DNA from: Unio delphinus
Lineage: Eukaryota > Mollusca > Bivalvia > Unionida > Unionidae
Reading direction: 5' to 3'
NCBI GenBank assembly: GCA_029339505.1
Contig: JAQISU010000003.1
Coordinates: 22,223,001-22,287,000, forward strand
DNA: 64,000 bases
Below, piece by piece: positions 10,546-22,784 of the stretch (position 1 is the first letter of the stretch; every line of letters starts with the position of its first letter). The translations under genes and the position numbers were made by a program. Below the pieces are notes generated by a model. The model saw only the letters and a program-made list of their open reading frames with translations, did no database searches and was not told the origin of the DNA.

Positions 10546-11735
10546 ATAAAATGCAAATAGGAAATGCATTTTTGTTGACTATTTCTGAATACATCTTAAT
10601 ACATCGACTTTCAAGCAATATTCCATTAGCCTAATGCCTAGTTGTGTTAACATTGTTTTCTGTTGGTTATTTTGCTTGCGCATGAGCAGAAGGGAAAGAT
10701 TAGTTTTTTTTTGTTGCTAAATGGACCCAACATTTTCATATGGAGACCACTCTTTATTAAAAATGCCCACATTATCCTACTTTTTGCACAGGTTCACCTG
10801 TGTGCCGTGCTTACCAGCCTGCCCTAAATCTGAGACCAAAAGGTCTCAAATCTGGACACAAAATCCAATTCTGATCATGGGAAAATTTTGGTCCAAACAT
10901 TTTGTTTTTTCCCACTGTATTTTGTTGTGCAACTAAAATGTCCAGATTATTTGGTATCATTGCCGAGCTCTTTCCGCCTAGCTTTCTATAATACAACCCA
11001 CTTTAGTGTGTCTTATATGACCTTGACACTACAGAGCTTGGCAGTAGACTACTACCTACCTCCTGCCCTGTAATTGCTGTGCCAGGGTTTAAGTTGTTAA
11101 TAAAGAACATGAGACAGGAAAAAAGAACCCACAGCTGTTGATTTTATTGAATCTCACAGATGTTGATCTGCTGAATCTGTCACCTCCATTGTTTATTGTA
11201 CCCATGTCCTTTATTGGTGTTAACATTAATATGGATAGAGAATTGGGGTTGAAATAGATACACCACTGCTCTCAGGTGACACGATAAATAGTGGTCTTTA
11301 AGTTAAGGATTCCTTCAGTCAAATTAACAATTTTCTGATCAGAGATAACTTCATAAGTAAGAGGATCTATTATACTGTTTACATGGAATAAAAGCATTAC
11401 TGTGCCAGATTTTTGGTTTTAAGACAGTTTATTTTGATTATTCATTGCTACAGGTTCTCAATGGCATGTAGATTAGTTAAACGGTCTTCCCCCATGGATA
11501 TAAACTTAACAAGTTCTCAATGGATTTAACATTATTTGGAGAACCCTGGGTATGTGCCCTGATGATGTGAAAAAGGTCTTTTTCCATTTGTGAAAGGAAA
11601 ATGGATTTTTGTATGAGGCAAAGGCAGGCATTGGAAACAAAATGATAAACAAATTGTATTTAAAATCAATGGACATTCAGGACAAAGAGTTGTCCTTTGT
11701 CCATTATTGTGAGGTATCATATATTTGAATAAATA
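10546..11735. other. Unique sequence, no gene recognised
   Basis: Several short open frames (60-94 codons) overlap on both strands with no domain and no flanking splice pattern I would trust. Treated as non-coding. Confidence 0.45.
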
Positions 11736-12087
11736 CAGCAAAACCTCGCAAATAAGACCACTGATTAGATCAGGGAAGAGTAAACTGTAAATAAGGTGAA
11801 TTATTACAGAGGACAAGTTTGATCTTTTAGAGTGTACAGTAAAACCTGTCTTGATAGATCATATCTGTGAGGGACCACCTATCTTGAGAGACCAGGTTCT
11901 CAGTGCACAGATTTATGAATTGTACATATACTGTTTGTGACCTGCCATAAAAGACCACATGTCTTGAGAGACTGTTACTTTTAATAGGTCTTTCTTTCAA
12001 GACAAGTTCAAATAAAAATGGGAATGACCGAATGTGGATGAACTGGTCTTGTTTTTGGGATGATCACTAAAAAAAGGTGGTTTGCTG
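11736..12087 (+). mobile_element. MITE with TA ends, host of a nested MITE
   Basis: Outer ends CAGCAAAACCTC and the roughly complementary GGTGGTTTGCTG are flanked by TA on both sides (11734-11735, 12088-12089). The ends match imperfectly. The interior is interrupted by a second element at 11837. TA duplication is typical of Tc1/mariner-type elements. Assignment is tentative because the repeats are short. Confidence 0.5.
11837..12013 (+). mobile_element. MITE family M (nested copy)
   Basis: Starts CAGTAAAACCTGTCTTGATA after TA and ends with the eroded complement GGTCTTTCTTTCAAGACAAG. The interior GTCTTGAGAGACCA motifs are shared with the element at 24993-25170, which has nearly the same length (178 bp). 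No coding capacity. Confidence 0.7.
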
Positions 12088-12544
12088 TATACTGCATAAA
12101 TATTTATGCCTTTGAATTTGCAGTGAAATATGCTTTACTTGTGGGCTGTCTTTTTTCAGAGGTGTTCACAAAGATACCGTAGTCCAAATGACATGCAAAC
12201 ACTCCTGAAAATTGATGATGCATCCATAGTAACCTTGCCAGATTGTACATGTCCTGTTTTTTTTTTTATATCTGTCTGTATTCATTATGGAGTAAAACAG
12301 GCAAGTGCATCTTCCTTCAGGGTGTAGGCAGGATAAGTAATTTTAATAGCCACACCCTATGATTTAAATAACGCTAAAACTAGATGATGGATAGGATCCA
12401 GCCTGTGGGCCGTATTTTACATACACCTTGTGTATAAGATGATGTTGTCTCCCTCATCAGTATGGTGTAGATGTTGGACATTGCACACATAGGCAAGGAT
12501 GGAGAAGGGCACATTATGCCTTTATCTTTTATTCTTTCTATCTC

Positions 12545-12601
12545 TGAGTAAACAGGACTCTGAAAAACTATCTCTTTATTTTTCAGAGTTCTGTTTACTC
12601 A
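12545..12601. other. Near-perfect 23-bp hairpin
   Basis: Arms at 12545-12567 (TGAGTAAACAGGACTCTGAA...) and 12579-12601 pair at 22 of 23 positions with an 11-nt loop. Pairing does not extend further, so it is shorter than a typical animal microRNA precursor. It could be a remnant of a fold-back element. Confidence 0.6.
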
Positions 12602-12889
12602 AAAATACTTCTTTTGTCATGGATAAGGGTTATTTATTGTCCTCATTTCTCTTTGATCTTTGTCAGATGCATGTAAATGACCTCACGCTTATATATAAAA
12701 AGTTAAGGATATGGGAAGAACATTATGAATGTATAAATAATTTATGTATATGACAGGTATTATATATACTCTCTTGTAAGTTGAATCCACCTGCAATCCG
12801 CTTCGACCTATGATTTGCCCTTGCATAGTGCACCAGAAAATCTGGGTCACTGCAGTTTTATTGGGAGTAATCAGGAGAATAAATAACAT

Positions 12890-12934
12890 AGACCCTGGTC
12901 TGCCAATAAATTACACATTGATGGTTCAGGGTCT
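12890..12934. repeat. Short inverted-end element (family S, copy 2)
   Basis: 45 bp with ends AGACCCTGGTCTGCCA and TGGTTCAGGGTCT and core AAATTACACATTG. Same design as 1652-1697. Confidence 0.6.
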
Positions 12935-13911
12935 CAATGTTTTTGTGGTTTGATTCCATTTATAAGTGTGTAGGTACGGTACACAGTTGTTGTGACCCTG
13001 TAAAGCAAAACCCACTGAAATGTGAGCATGCTTATTTGGCAAGGTACATCAAGTGTAATTGACCCCTGTTTTGTTCACAATTTGGAAAAACATGGACTTT
13101 AAACCTTTACAGGAATATGTAAAATCACACATACATGGTTATTACTGATTGAACCCTTTGTATGTCAACCTCATAATGATCTGTAAACAGGCAATGCTGG
13201 AAGGAAATACATGTATTTATGAATATATCTTGTTGATGGAAGTATATGTACATGAATGATGTTCATTCATAATGTGAATTTGCCTTCAGTTGTTTGTGGG
13301 CAATCAATGTTCATGAAATATGTTTGCTACATATTGCAAATTTAAAAATCCTGTAAAGTTTAGATTCGTCAGTGGAGACAATATAATTCCTGTTTGAATC
13401 CAAAATTTAAGTACAAACCCATTGTTTAAAATTGGAAAAGAAATTTTATTAAACAAAAATTAAATAAATCAAAGTGTGTGTGTGTTGGAGGAGGGGGGTG
13501 CAGAATTTATATGCTTGTATAGTTTGATTGAAGAAAGGATGTAAGTATAAATAGATGATAGTATATGTACATTTTACATCATTTACACAGCCATGCAAGC
13601 ATCATTTCTTTCATTCCTCCCATCTACCTCAATCACTGTACCTGTCTCCTTAACTCCCAGTATCTCACATTGTGTCTATCTTTCTCTGTCTATCTATCCA
13701 CTCATCTGTCTTTCTTTCCACATATGAAAGATCCATGTACATGTTTGTTATACTAGTATGTTTATTAATGTTGATTGTTCATATCATGTTAGAATACTAA
13801 ACATTTTGAAAAACATATATTTACAGAAATAAGAGTTCATGCAATCCAAAATCACTTTAAAGATTTGCAAGTTTGCATATTTTTACACAACAGGCAGAAC
13901 ACTATTGGATA
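12935..13911. other. Unique sequence, no gene recognised
   Basis: AT-rich, with a short GTGTGTGTGT run near 13475 and a pyrimidine-rich stretch near 13600-13720. Nothing else is recognised. Confidence 0.4.
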
Positions 13912-14190
13912 ACTGTACTTATCATTAAGTAAGTACCTGTACCTATCATTAAGTAAGTACCTGTACATATCATTAAGTAAGTACCTGTACCTATGATTAA
14001 GTATGTACCTGTACCTATCATTAAGTAAGTACCTGTACCTATCATTAAGTATGTACCTATCATTAAGTACCTGTACCTATCATTAAGTATGTACCTGTAC
14101 CTATCATTAAGTATGTACCTGTACATATCATTAAGTAAGTACCTGTACCTATCATTAAGTAAGTTCCTGTATCTATCATTAAGTAAGGAT
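13912..14190. repeat. 24-bp minisatellite, about 12 units
   Basis: Units of ATCATTAAGTAAGTACCTGT plus ACCT. Minus-strand frames reading YLMIGTGT repeatedly are by-products of the period being 8 codons. Confidence 0.92.
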
Positions 14191-14289
14191 CATTAGAAAG
14201 ATAAGTTTGGGTAAATTGCCTATACAATAATGGCTGAAAATTCATTAAATTTGCACGAGATGAAGATCAAAACTCCTTATTTAAAACAT

Positions 14290-15060
14290 TTAGAAATATA
14301 TATGTTATAAACTACTCTTATAAAATATGAATATAAATGTCTGTTATAAACTACTCTTATAAAATATGAATAGAAATGTCTTATAAACTACTCTTATAAA
14401 ATATGAATATAAATGTCTGTTATAAACTACTCTTATAAAATATGAATAGAAATGTCTGTTATAAACTACTCTTATAATATATGATTATAAATGTCTGTTA
14501 TAAACTACTCTTATAAAATATGAATATAAATGTCTGTTATAAACTACTCTTATAAAATATGAATAGAAATGTCTGTTATTAACTACTCTTATAAAATATG
14601 AATAGAAATGTCTGTTATAAACTACTCTTATAAAATGTGAATAGAAATGCCTGTTATAAACTACTCTTATAAAATATGAATAGAAATGTCTGTTATAAAC
14701 TACTCTTATAAAATATGAATAGAAATGTCTGTTATTAACTACTCTTATAAAATATGAATATAAATGTCTGTTATAAACTACTCTTATAAAATATGAATAG
14801 AAATGTCTAATATAAACTACTCTTATAAAATATGAATAGAAATGTCTGTTATAGAATATGAATAGAAATGTATGTTATAAACTATTCTTATAAAATATGA
14901 ATAGAAATGTCTGTTATAAACATTCTAATAAATATGAATATAAATGTCTGTTATTAACTACTTATAAAATATGAATAGAAATGTGTTATAGAATATGAAT
15001 AGAAATGTGTTATAAACTACTCATATAAAATATGAATAGAAACATGTACATTATATTCTT
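14290..15060. repeat. 39-bp minisatellite, about 19 units
   Basis: Units of GTTATAAACTACTCTTATAA followed by AATATGAATAGAAATGTCT. It passes into a related but distinct array at about 15060. Confidence 0.93.
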
Positions 15061-16525
15061 TTAAATCAAATACGTATAGAAATGTGTATGTTATAAACTC
15101 TTTTTATCAGATACTTATAGAAATGTGTACGTTATTAAACTCCTTATCAAATACATATAAAAATGTGTATGTTATAAACTCCTTGTCAAATACATATAAA
15201 AATGTAGGTTATAAACTCTTTATCAGATACTTATAGAAATGTGTATGTTATTAAACTCCTTATCAAATACATATAGAAGTGTGTATGCTATAAACTCCTT
15301 GTCAAATACATATAAAAATGTGTGTTATAAACTCCTTGTCAAATACATATAAAAATGTGTATGTTATAAACTCTTTATCAGATACTTATAGAACTTATAG
15401 TTATTAAACTCCTTATCAAATACATATAGAAATGTGTATGCTATAAACTCCTTGTCAAATACATATACAAATGTGTATGTTATAAACTCCTTGTCAAATA
15501 CATATACAAATGTGTATGTTATAAACTCCTCTTATCAAGTACATATATAAATGTGTATGTTATAAACTCCTTATAAAGTACATATAAGAAATGTGTATGT
15601 TATAAACTCCTTATCAAATACATATAAAATGTGTATAATATAAACTTCTTGTCAAATACATATAAAAATTTGTATGTTATAAGCTCCTCTTATCAAATAC
15701 ATATACAAATGTATACATTATAAACTCCTTGTCAAATACATATACAAATGTATACATTAAAAACTCCTTGTCAAATACATATACAAATGTGTATGTTATA
15801 AACTCCTCTTATCAAATACATATAGAAATGTGTATGTTATAAACTTTTCTTGTCAAATACATATAGAAATGTGTATGTATAAACTCCTTGTCAAATACAT
15901 ATAGAAATGTGTATGTTATAAACTCATCTTGTCAAATACATATAGAAATGTGTATGTTATAAACTCATCTTGTCAAATACATATAGAAATGTGTATGTTA
16001 TAAACTCATCTTGTCAAATACATAAAGAAATGTGTATGTTATAAACTCATCTTGTCAAATACATATAGAAATGAGTATGTTATAAACTCCTTATCAATAC
16101 ATTTAGAAATGAGTATGTTATAAACTCATCTTGTCAAATACATATAGAAATGTGTATGTTATAAACTCATCTTGTCAAATACATAAAGAAATGTGTATGT
16201 TATAAACTCATCTTGTCAAATACATATAGAAATGAGTATGTTATAAACTCCTTATCAAATACATATAGAAATGAGTATGTTATAAACTCCTTATCAAATA
16301 CATATAGAAATGAGTATGTTATAAACTCCTTGTCAAATACATATAGAAATGAGTATGTTATAAACTCCTTGTCAAATACATATAGAAATGAGTATGTTAT
16401 AAACTCCTTGTCAAATACATATAGAAATGAGTATGTTATAAACTCCTTGTCAAATACATATAGAAATGAGTATGTTATAAACTCCTTATCAAATGCATAT
16501 AGAAATGTGTATGTTAACTTGTGAA
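15061..16525. repeat. 39-43 bp minisatellite related to the preceding array
   Basis: About 35 units of GTATGTTATAAACTCCTTGT plus CAAATACATATAGAAAT. The shared GTTATAAACT and TATAGAAATG blocks show common ancestry with 14290-15060. The left part is variable in length. The right end (16213-16500) is uniform at 39 bp, which leaves long open frames on both strands (NTYRNEYVINSLS on plus). I regard these as artefacts. Confidence 0.93.
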
Positions 16526-16895
16526 GTTGTTCCATAGTATGACACAGTTACATGTATACATTCAGATCACATCAGTTTTCTGGAACTAAATGCCTTCATA
16601 GCCAAGATATGACAGATAAAATATTTTCCAAGACCTCAGTTAACTTTATAAAAAAAATAATTTAAAAAAAATGGAATTGTTGTAGTGCTAAGTAAAAGTG
16701 TATCAGCAATTTCCTTTTCATTGTATTCATGTAATAAGAAATTGGGGGGGGGGTGTCAACAGTGATTTTGTTTGCCAATTCCATCACACTTTAATGGCAT
16801 AGATATACTTGAAGTAAATAGCAATGCCATTCATGATGTCCTTATATAATCTATATCATTTTGAGCTGCACAGTACATAACATTGAATTTTAAAA
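16526..16895. other. Unique sequence with a poly-G run
   Basis: No gene seen. A G10 run lies near 16744-16753. Confidence 0.45.
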
Positions 16896-16901
16896 AGAGA
16901 T

Positions 16902-17346
16902 ATGATTTGTATGCAGTGTTAATGAACATGAAATAATGATTTGTATGCAGTGTTAATGAGCATGGAATAATGATTTGCATGCAGTGTTAATGAGCATGGA
17001 ATAATGATTTGCATGCAGTGTTAATGAGCATGGAATAATGATTTGCATGCAGTGTTAATGAGCATGAAATAATGATTTGCATGCAGTGTTAACGAGCATG
17101 GAATAATGATTTGCATGCAGTGTTAATGAGCATGGAATAATGATTTATATGCAGTGTTGATGAGCATGGAATAATGATTTGTATGCAGTGTTGATGAGCA
17201 TGGAATAATGATTTGTATGCAGTGTTAATGAGCATGGAATAATGATTTGTATGCAGTGTAAATGAGCATGGAATAATGATTTGTATGCAGTGTTAATGAG
17301 CATGGAATAATCATTTGTATGCAGTGTTAATGAGCATGGAATAATT
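16902..17346. repeat. 34-bp minisatellite, about 13 units
   Basis: Units of ATGATTTGCATGCAGTGTTA plus ATGAGCATGGAATA with few substitutions. Each unit carries an ATTTGCAT octamer-like core in the central copies. Confidence 0.93.
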
Positions 17347-17529
17347 GTTTAGCTTGCAATGTGGACTCCAGCCCAGAAAGATTGAATTAGGATATTTGCA
17401 AAATTTAATCAGAAGATTTCATTTAAATCAAGGGGATTTTTATCTTTCATCAAGTTTTAGTTGAGAAAAGACAAACAAAGCAATCTAAAGAAATATTAAC
17501 AAATGTTTATGTTTAAATAAAATCAGAGT

Positions 17530-17868
17530 GCATACAACCAGATTCTGATGCAGGAGGTCGTGGGTTCGATCCCTAGTGGAATCATACCAAGACATAAAAA
17601 TGGTACAAACAGATGACTCGCTTGGCACTCAGCATCAAGAGGTTATTGTTAGGACTGGTCAGCCTGGTGTTAGGATAATGTGACTGGATGGAACAACATG
17701 CTACATGTCTATGGCATGATGCCCCAGTGCTAGACATCACTATAAACTGACCCAGTGCTATAGACATCACTATAAACTGACCCAGTGCTAGACATCACTA
17801 TAAACTGCACACTGCAGACATCCTAGTGATATGACTGATTTTTTTTAAAAAGCTACATTAAAAATCCA
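17530..17868 (+). mobile_element. tRNA-derived SINE, family A (copy 2, 5'-truncated)
   Basis: Box B is present as GGTCGTGGGTTCGATCCC and box A is lost. The body landmarks are collinear with other copies. A segment CCCAGTGCTAGACATCACTA plus TAAACTGA is present three times in tandem (17722-17808), an internal expansion not seen in the other copies. Confidence 0.85.
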
Positions 17869-17994
17869 AATGACACACACACACTCACACACAATTAAAC
17901 AAATACATGAAGAAAAAAATCATTACAGATATTTGTACTCATTAAAGTACTGTATATATTTGCTTATAAGTCGATACTAACTGTGAAATGCAAA

Positions 17995-18036
17995 GACGCA
18001 GATCTGCTGTCGCGTAATGACTGCCAGATCTGGATG
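17995..18036. repeat. Short inverted-end element (family S, copy 3)
   Basis: CGCAGATCTGCTGTCGCGTA followed by ATGACTGCCAGATCTGGAT. The outer CCCTG ends are eroded but the GATCTGC...GCCAGATC pairing remains. Confidence 0.5.
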
Positions 18037-18078
18037 TATGCAGTTTGTTGGTAGAAATCATGAGAACAAATTACGTAA

Positions 18079-18120
18079 ACCCTGATTCACCATTGTGTAA
18101 TGTGCCACCAGATCAGGGTC
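18079..18120. repeat. Short inverted-end element (family S, copy 4)
   Basis: ACCCTGATTCACCATTGTGT followed by AATGTGCCACCAGATCAGGG. It lies 43 bp from copy 3. Confidence 0.6.
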
Positions 18121-18325
18121 AATGATGTTTAGTTTTAACCATATTTTTTTCAGAGAAACTTTGTCAAATGCAATCATAAACATATGATTTTGGGATTCAG
18201 TAGAATGCATAAGCTTATTGACAATTGTCTCTCCAACAAGAAGGAAAATATAACATCAGAGATCTCAACGCCAGTACCAATGGTTGTACAGAAAATAGGC
18301 ATACATTGACATGCAAAGCATAACA

Positions 18326-18438
18326 ATCAATAAATACTAATTAGGTGAAATTTATCAATAAATACTAATTAGGTGAAATTTATCAATAAATACTAATTAG
18401 GTGAAATTTATCAATAAATACTAATTAGGTGAAATTTA
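18326..18438. repeat. 28-bp minisatellite, 4 units
   Basis: Perfect or near-perfect tandem copies of AATAAATACTAATTAGGTGA plus AATTTATC. Confidence 0.93.
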
Positions 18439-18707
18439 AATGGTTGTGGTTTCAGTCAATTAATTAAATCTCTTAGTCATCCTAATACAATTTTACTCAG
18501 AAATATTTGTGTTGTTTTCTGCAGTTAACATAGGGCTGTCAAATAATATTGTTTCAATCACAGAGTGAAAGGGATTGAGTTGTTAGCAAATTTATGTATA
18601 TAGGCATCTACAATCATTACACATTTTTTTTTAGACCTGTGTTGCTCATTATTTATACATATGTATAGTACTGTTTACATTTTATAATCAAAATTTACAT
18701 GCTGGTA

Positions 18708-18723
18708 CCCCCCCCCCCCCCCC
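18708..18723. repeat. Poly-C run
   Basis: About 16 consecutive C. Similar long C or G runs occur near 31301, 32143, 33716 and 46575. Confidence 0.9.
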
Positions 18724-18779
18724 TTAATTCATACTTATCCATTGAGCAGATAAATATATTCGTTGTTTAAATATATTGC

Positions 18780-20200
18780 TATATTTACGTGAATACAATC
18801 TTGACAATTTAGTGGTCAGGCTAAAGTAACTAAGTTTTATGTTCAAGACATTTTTTTCCTGAAATGTATCGTTGCAAAAAATATTGTGACTTGTGGTACA
18901 CGTGCAGGAGACTCAATAGGATATGGAACTTGACAGCACAGTTATGTCACGGTTAAAATATAGATCATTTACAGCAAAGTGCTAATGTGTAGGATATACC
19001 ATGTACAGATAAAGGTATACTGTGAAAATACTGGGGAAAGTCTGGCGACAATTTACCTTTTTCATTTAAGCTCCAAGGCGTGCTGATGAGTTTACTTGCG
19101 TTTGTCATGCCTTGCAGCAATTAATTACCGTTTGGTGCATGGATATAGCAAATCTGTAATTGCTCAGAGGCATTCACTTAAATCAAGTCAGTCTTGACAG
19201 AAAGGATTTGGCCTTGGCAAATTCCATGAACTTAAAGAGTCGTAAGACCGATTTCAATGGATTTTTTTTTATAAACACTAAGTGGCTTAGACTGTCATAC
19301 TGAGTGAAATTTTAGACTGCTTTTCTGTTTAAGTTACTGAAAACTGCATGTATTTAATTGGTTATCTGTTCTTTTCAAATCTTGACTGAGTCCATTTAGT
19401 GTTATTGACGATCTTCAATTCCAGTGTTGACTGTAGAAAGAAGAGTTGTTCATTTCAGTTTATTTATCTGTTATTTGCATTGTAATTTACATTGTTTTGA
19501 TTTAGTAATTTTAGTGGGATGTTACAGGTGTGACATTACTAATTTCCTGAGGGATCAGTGGAACAACGACATTAATCATGTGATCGTTCATGCAGTTTAT
19601 GAAAGATTTATTGGAGGTGTATTTCATTCTTAGTGCTACAAGTACCGCTTGTTACAAATTGCTCCGGTTTAATCCTGTAATTAAATACACTGTATCTATT
19701 GAACTAATACAGGAAACACGTTCAGCAGGATGAAATTTACATACAAATTGGAGTTTCGGATCACTTATGGATTTTATTGATCAACTATGCATTCAGGATA
19801 GGTTCATTTATACAAGTACAATTCGTTTTAATAATTCATTCACTGACTTGGAATATTTAGGTTTGGAATCAGCCAAATGTTCAGTTTCAGGCCGTAGAAG
19901 AAATAACAAGATTTACAGGTGGGTAGAACTAATATTGTATTTAAGTAAATGCACAGATATATGTCTTTGCAGTCATCTCATTGTAAAGGACACTATATAT
20001 AAAGGACAATGTTTAAGAAACTCTTTATTTAACCTTATTATTCAAGCAGTATATAAAGAACAAATGTCAACTTGTGTCCATTTTGGTTAGGTGTCATTTA
20101 TTTGGTGAAATGGTAAAGGGACATATCAGGTCTTTTGAATTCTCTTTATAGACCGTTCTCATTGCAGTATGAAATCTTTAAAAACATGCTTTAACACAGA
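18780..20200. other. More complex unique region, no gene recognised
   Basis: This 1.4-kb stretch is free of arrays and of recognisable mobile elements and looks less simple in composition than its surroundings. A 107-codon frame (19767-20090, starting MDFIDQLCIQDRF) is the longest open frame outside a tandem array or transposon, and a 69-codon frame (19424-19633) precedes it. Neither matches a family I know. The region could hold a lineage-specific exon, a conserved non-coding element, or nothing. Confidence 0.3.
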
Positions 20201-20247
20201 CATGTCCATGAGAGGCTTTTCCTAAGAGAAAAAAATCTTTTTTTAGC

Positions 20248-20269
20248 GTGTGTGTGTGTGTGTGTGTGT
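20248..20269. repeat. (TG)n microsatellite
   Basis: About 10 TG units. Confidence 0.9.
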
Positions 20270-20289
20270 AATGTCCAGCTTTTTTTTTC

Positions 20290-21611
20290 TTGATCTTGAT
20301 AATTGAGGTTAGTGGATTTGAATTAAACATGTCTAGTGTATCATTGGTTTTTATTTCAGTATTTAAATGGGTTGTAATCAAATTTTGAAATATATATCTT
20401 GATCAAAATTCCTCAAAGTGGCTTATATTTTATTAAAATCTTTAGAAGCATTATCAGACAGTGTTTGACCTTATTGCAAGCAAATATGTTTCCTATTTTA
20501 TTATAGCAACATATCCTTTTGAACAGCAAGTGTCAAGCGCTCTTGACTGACATTACAAATCAGTTTGTCATGTAACACTATTAACGAGTTGTACACTCAA
20601 CTATAGGTACAGATTTGTTGCTTTATTAACTTGAGCTCATTAGGCATGGATTGAATGGAAAGACAAGTTTTGATTAATTACTTCAGACCTTAAAGTACAG
20701 AGTATGAACTTCAATGAAGCATCTCCCCCTACCCCACCCCCCCCACCCCCGGTGAATGCAGTATTTATGCAGGTAGATATGTTTGTACATTTGTCTTGGG
20801 TGTAACATCACAAGCCAAGGCTATTTAGTGCCAAGTAAGTACTATAGAAATTATGGGGAAAATGACCCTTACATGTTAGTGATGAGTATTTAAATTTTTA
20901 GGATGACCACTCATATCCTTGGCTGAATAACCAGATCACATGTATTTTCGACCAGGTACATCAGTGAGACAATATTTTTGAACTGTGCAAAATTGAACAA
21001 AACAACCATAAAGACAGTTCCAGTTAACAAGGTATACACATTTTGGCTTTTGTGAGTGTTTCAAGTGATTTGGGTAGGGTCTTTGTTAAGTATGTCTACT
21101 GACCTCAGTTGGGTCTTTCATCAGTATAGTATAGACATAAATCACAACTCTGATCTTTTTTTTTGGTGACCTTGTTAAAGATGAATTCATGGCACCAAAA
21201 CATCAAAGCAAAAATTAACATATGGAAAATATATTTGGTAAAAGCACAGATCTCCACCCCCCCTATGTATATTGAACTTAATCTGTATCATCCTTTACAG
21301 TACTAATGCATGATTTTCAGCAATAAATGGTTATAGAACTTGTATTTATAGATTTAAAACATTCCTATACAGTATAACATTATCATGTTAATTCATGCCC
21401 ACATACACATGCACAGACACACTCACATCATTACAAAGATCTTTATATTACAGTCTATTAGAATGCAGGTATCATCCTGACACTTATTAAATTGGGTAAA
21501 TTTAATTTTTTGCTCTTCTTTTATTTGTTACTGAAAAGAATTAGTTATGATATGTTTTTACATCATTAAATTAATTTTACTGTTAAAAATCAGCCTTGTT
21601 TTAATACACCT

Positions 21612-21612
<1 letters not shown>
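20290..21612. other. Unique AT-rich sequence
   Basis: No gene seen. Contains a C-rich run near 20725-20752. A segment at 20800-20840 (GGCTATTTAGTGCCAAG) resembles the tail of SINE family C. Confidence 0.4.

Positions 21613-21682
<70 letters not shown>
21613..21682. repeat. (AT)n microsatellite
   Basis: About 35 AT units followed by ACATGCATACATACATAC. Confidence 0.98.
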
Positions 21683-21685
<3 letters not shown>

Positions 21686-22014
21686 GCATACATACATACT
21701 TGTTTCACTGTTACTTCATTTCTCTTAATCTTCTTCTCCATCTTTTTCCAGTGTAGAGAAAATGTGTAAAATAGAAAGTTAGCACTGCATTGTTTTCCAG
21801 CAGTAAATATGTTGGTGCTAAATATTCATTGGTCATCCTGCAGCATTATGGCATCACATTTTAATTTTGAATATGTTTCATTCATTGTATGTGGTTCTGT
21901 ATATAGTGGGTCACTAGGCCTGTACACCAGAACACATAAATATGTCACCATTTTAAAATTTGGCTTTGATATGTTGTTCCCATTTGCACAGAAATGTATG
22001 TGAATCATTTAAGT

Positions 22015-22645
22015 TGCACTTAGCATGTTCAAAAGATTGCCCTGATATGTGGGCATTTTCAAAAATTTCCCCATATGTGATGGCATGTTCAAAACATTGC
22101 CCTGATGTGTTTTCACATTCAAAGCATAGGCCTGATGTGTTAGCATGTTCAAAAGATTCCTCAGATGTGTTTGTGTGTTAAAAAAATTGCCCTGATGTGT
22201 TGTTCAAAAAATTGCCCTGATGTGTTTGCATGTTCCAAAAATTGCCCTGATGTGTTGGCATATTCAGAAGATTGGCCTGATGTGTTGGCATGTTCAAAAG
22301 ATTGGCCTAATATGTTGGCATGTTCAAAAGATTGGCCTGATGTGTTGGCATATTCAAAAGATTGCCCTGATGTGATGGCATGTTCAAAATATTGCCCTGA
22401 TGTGTTGGCATGTTCAAAATATTGTCCTGATGTGTTGACATGTTCAGAAGATTGCCCTGATGTGTTGGCATGTTCAAAACATTGCCCTGATGTGTTGGCA
22501 TGTTCAAAAGATTGCCCTGATGTGTTGGCATGTTCAAACCAATGCCCTGATGTGTTGGCATGTTCAAACCAATGCCCTGATGGATTGGTCTGTTCAGAAC
22601 ATAGACCTGAAATGTCGGCATGTTCAGAAGAAAACCTTGACATGT
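22015..22645. repeat. 30-bp minisatellite, about 21 units
   Basis: Units of TTGGCATGTTCAAAAGATTG plus CCCTGATGTG. Because 30 is ten codons, the plus frame (22165-22674) reads a 10-residue repeat like CSKDCPDVLA, and the minus strand is open as well. Units differ by amino-acid-changing substitutions as freely as silent ones, the open minus strand is unexplained by coding, and there is no signal peptide or flanking domain, so I do not call a gene. Confidence 0.93.
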
Positions 22646-22784
22646 CAAGCTTACATACAGAAATTGAAGCTTGACACATGTACTAAATTAAGCTAAGAAT
22701 GGTATTTGCATACCAAAATTGAAGCCTGACACTTGTATCAAGTCAAAGAATGGTATTTACATCATACAGAAATTACAGCATGAC

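Noticed and set aside
16200..16535. Long open frames on both strands (103 and 111 codons)
   Set aside because: They follow a uniform 39-bp tandem array; a multiple-of-three period leaves frames open on both strands by itself.
19767..20090. 107-codon open frame as a gene
   Set aside because: No recognised domain, no supporting splice or start context, and length within what AT-rich DNA can give by chance; kept only as a region to check.
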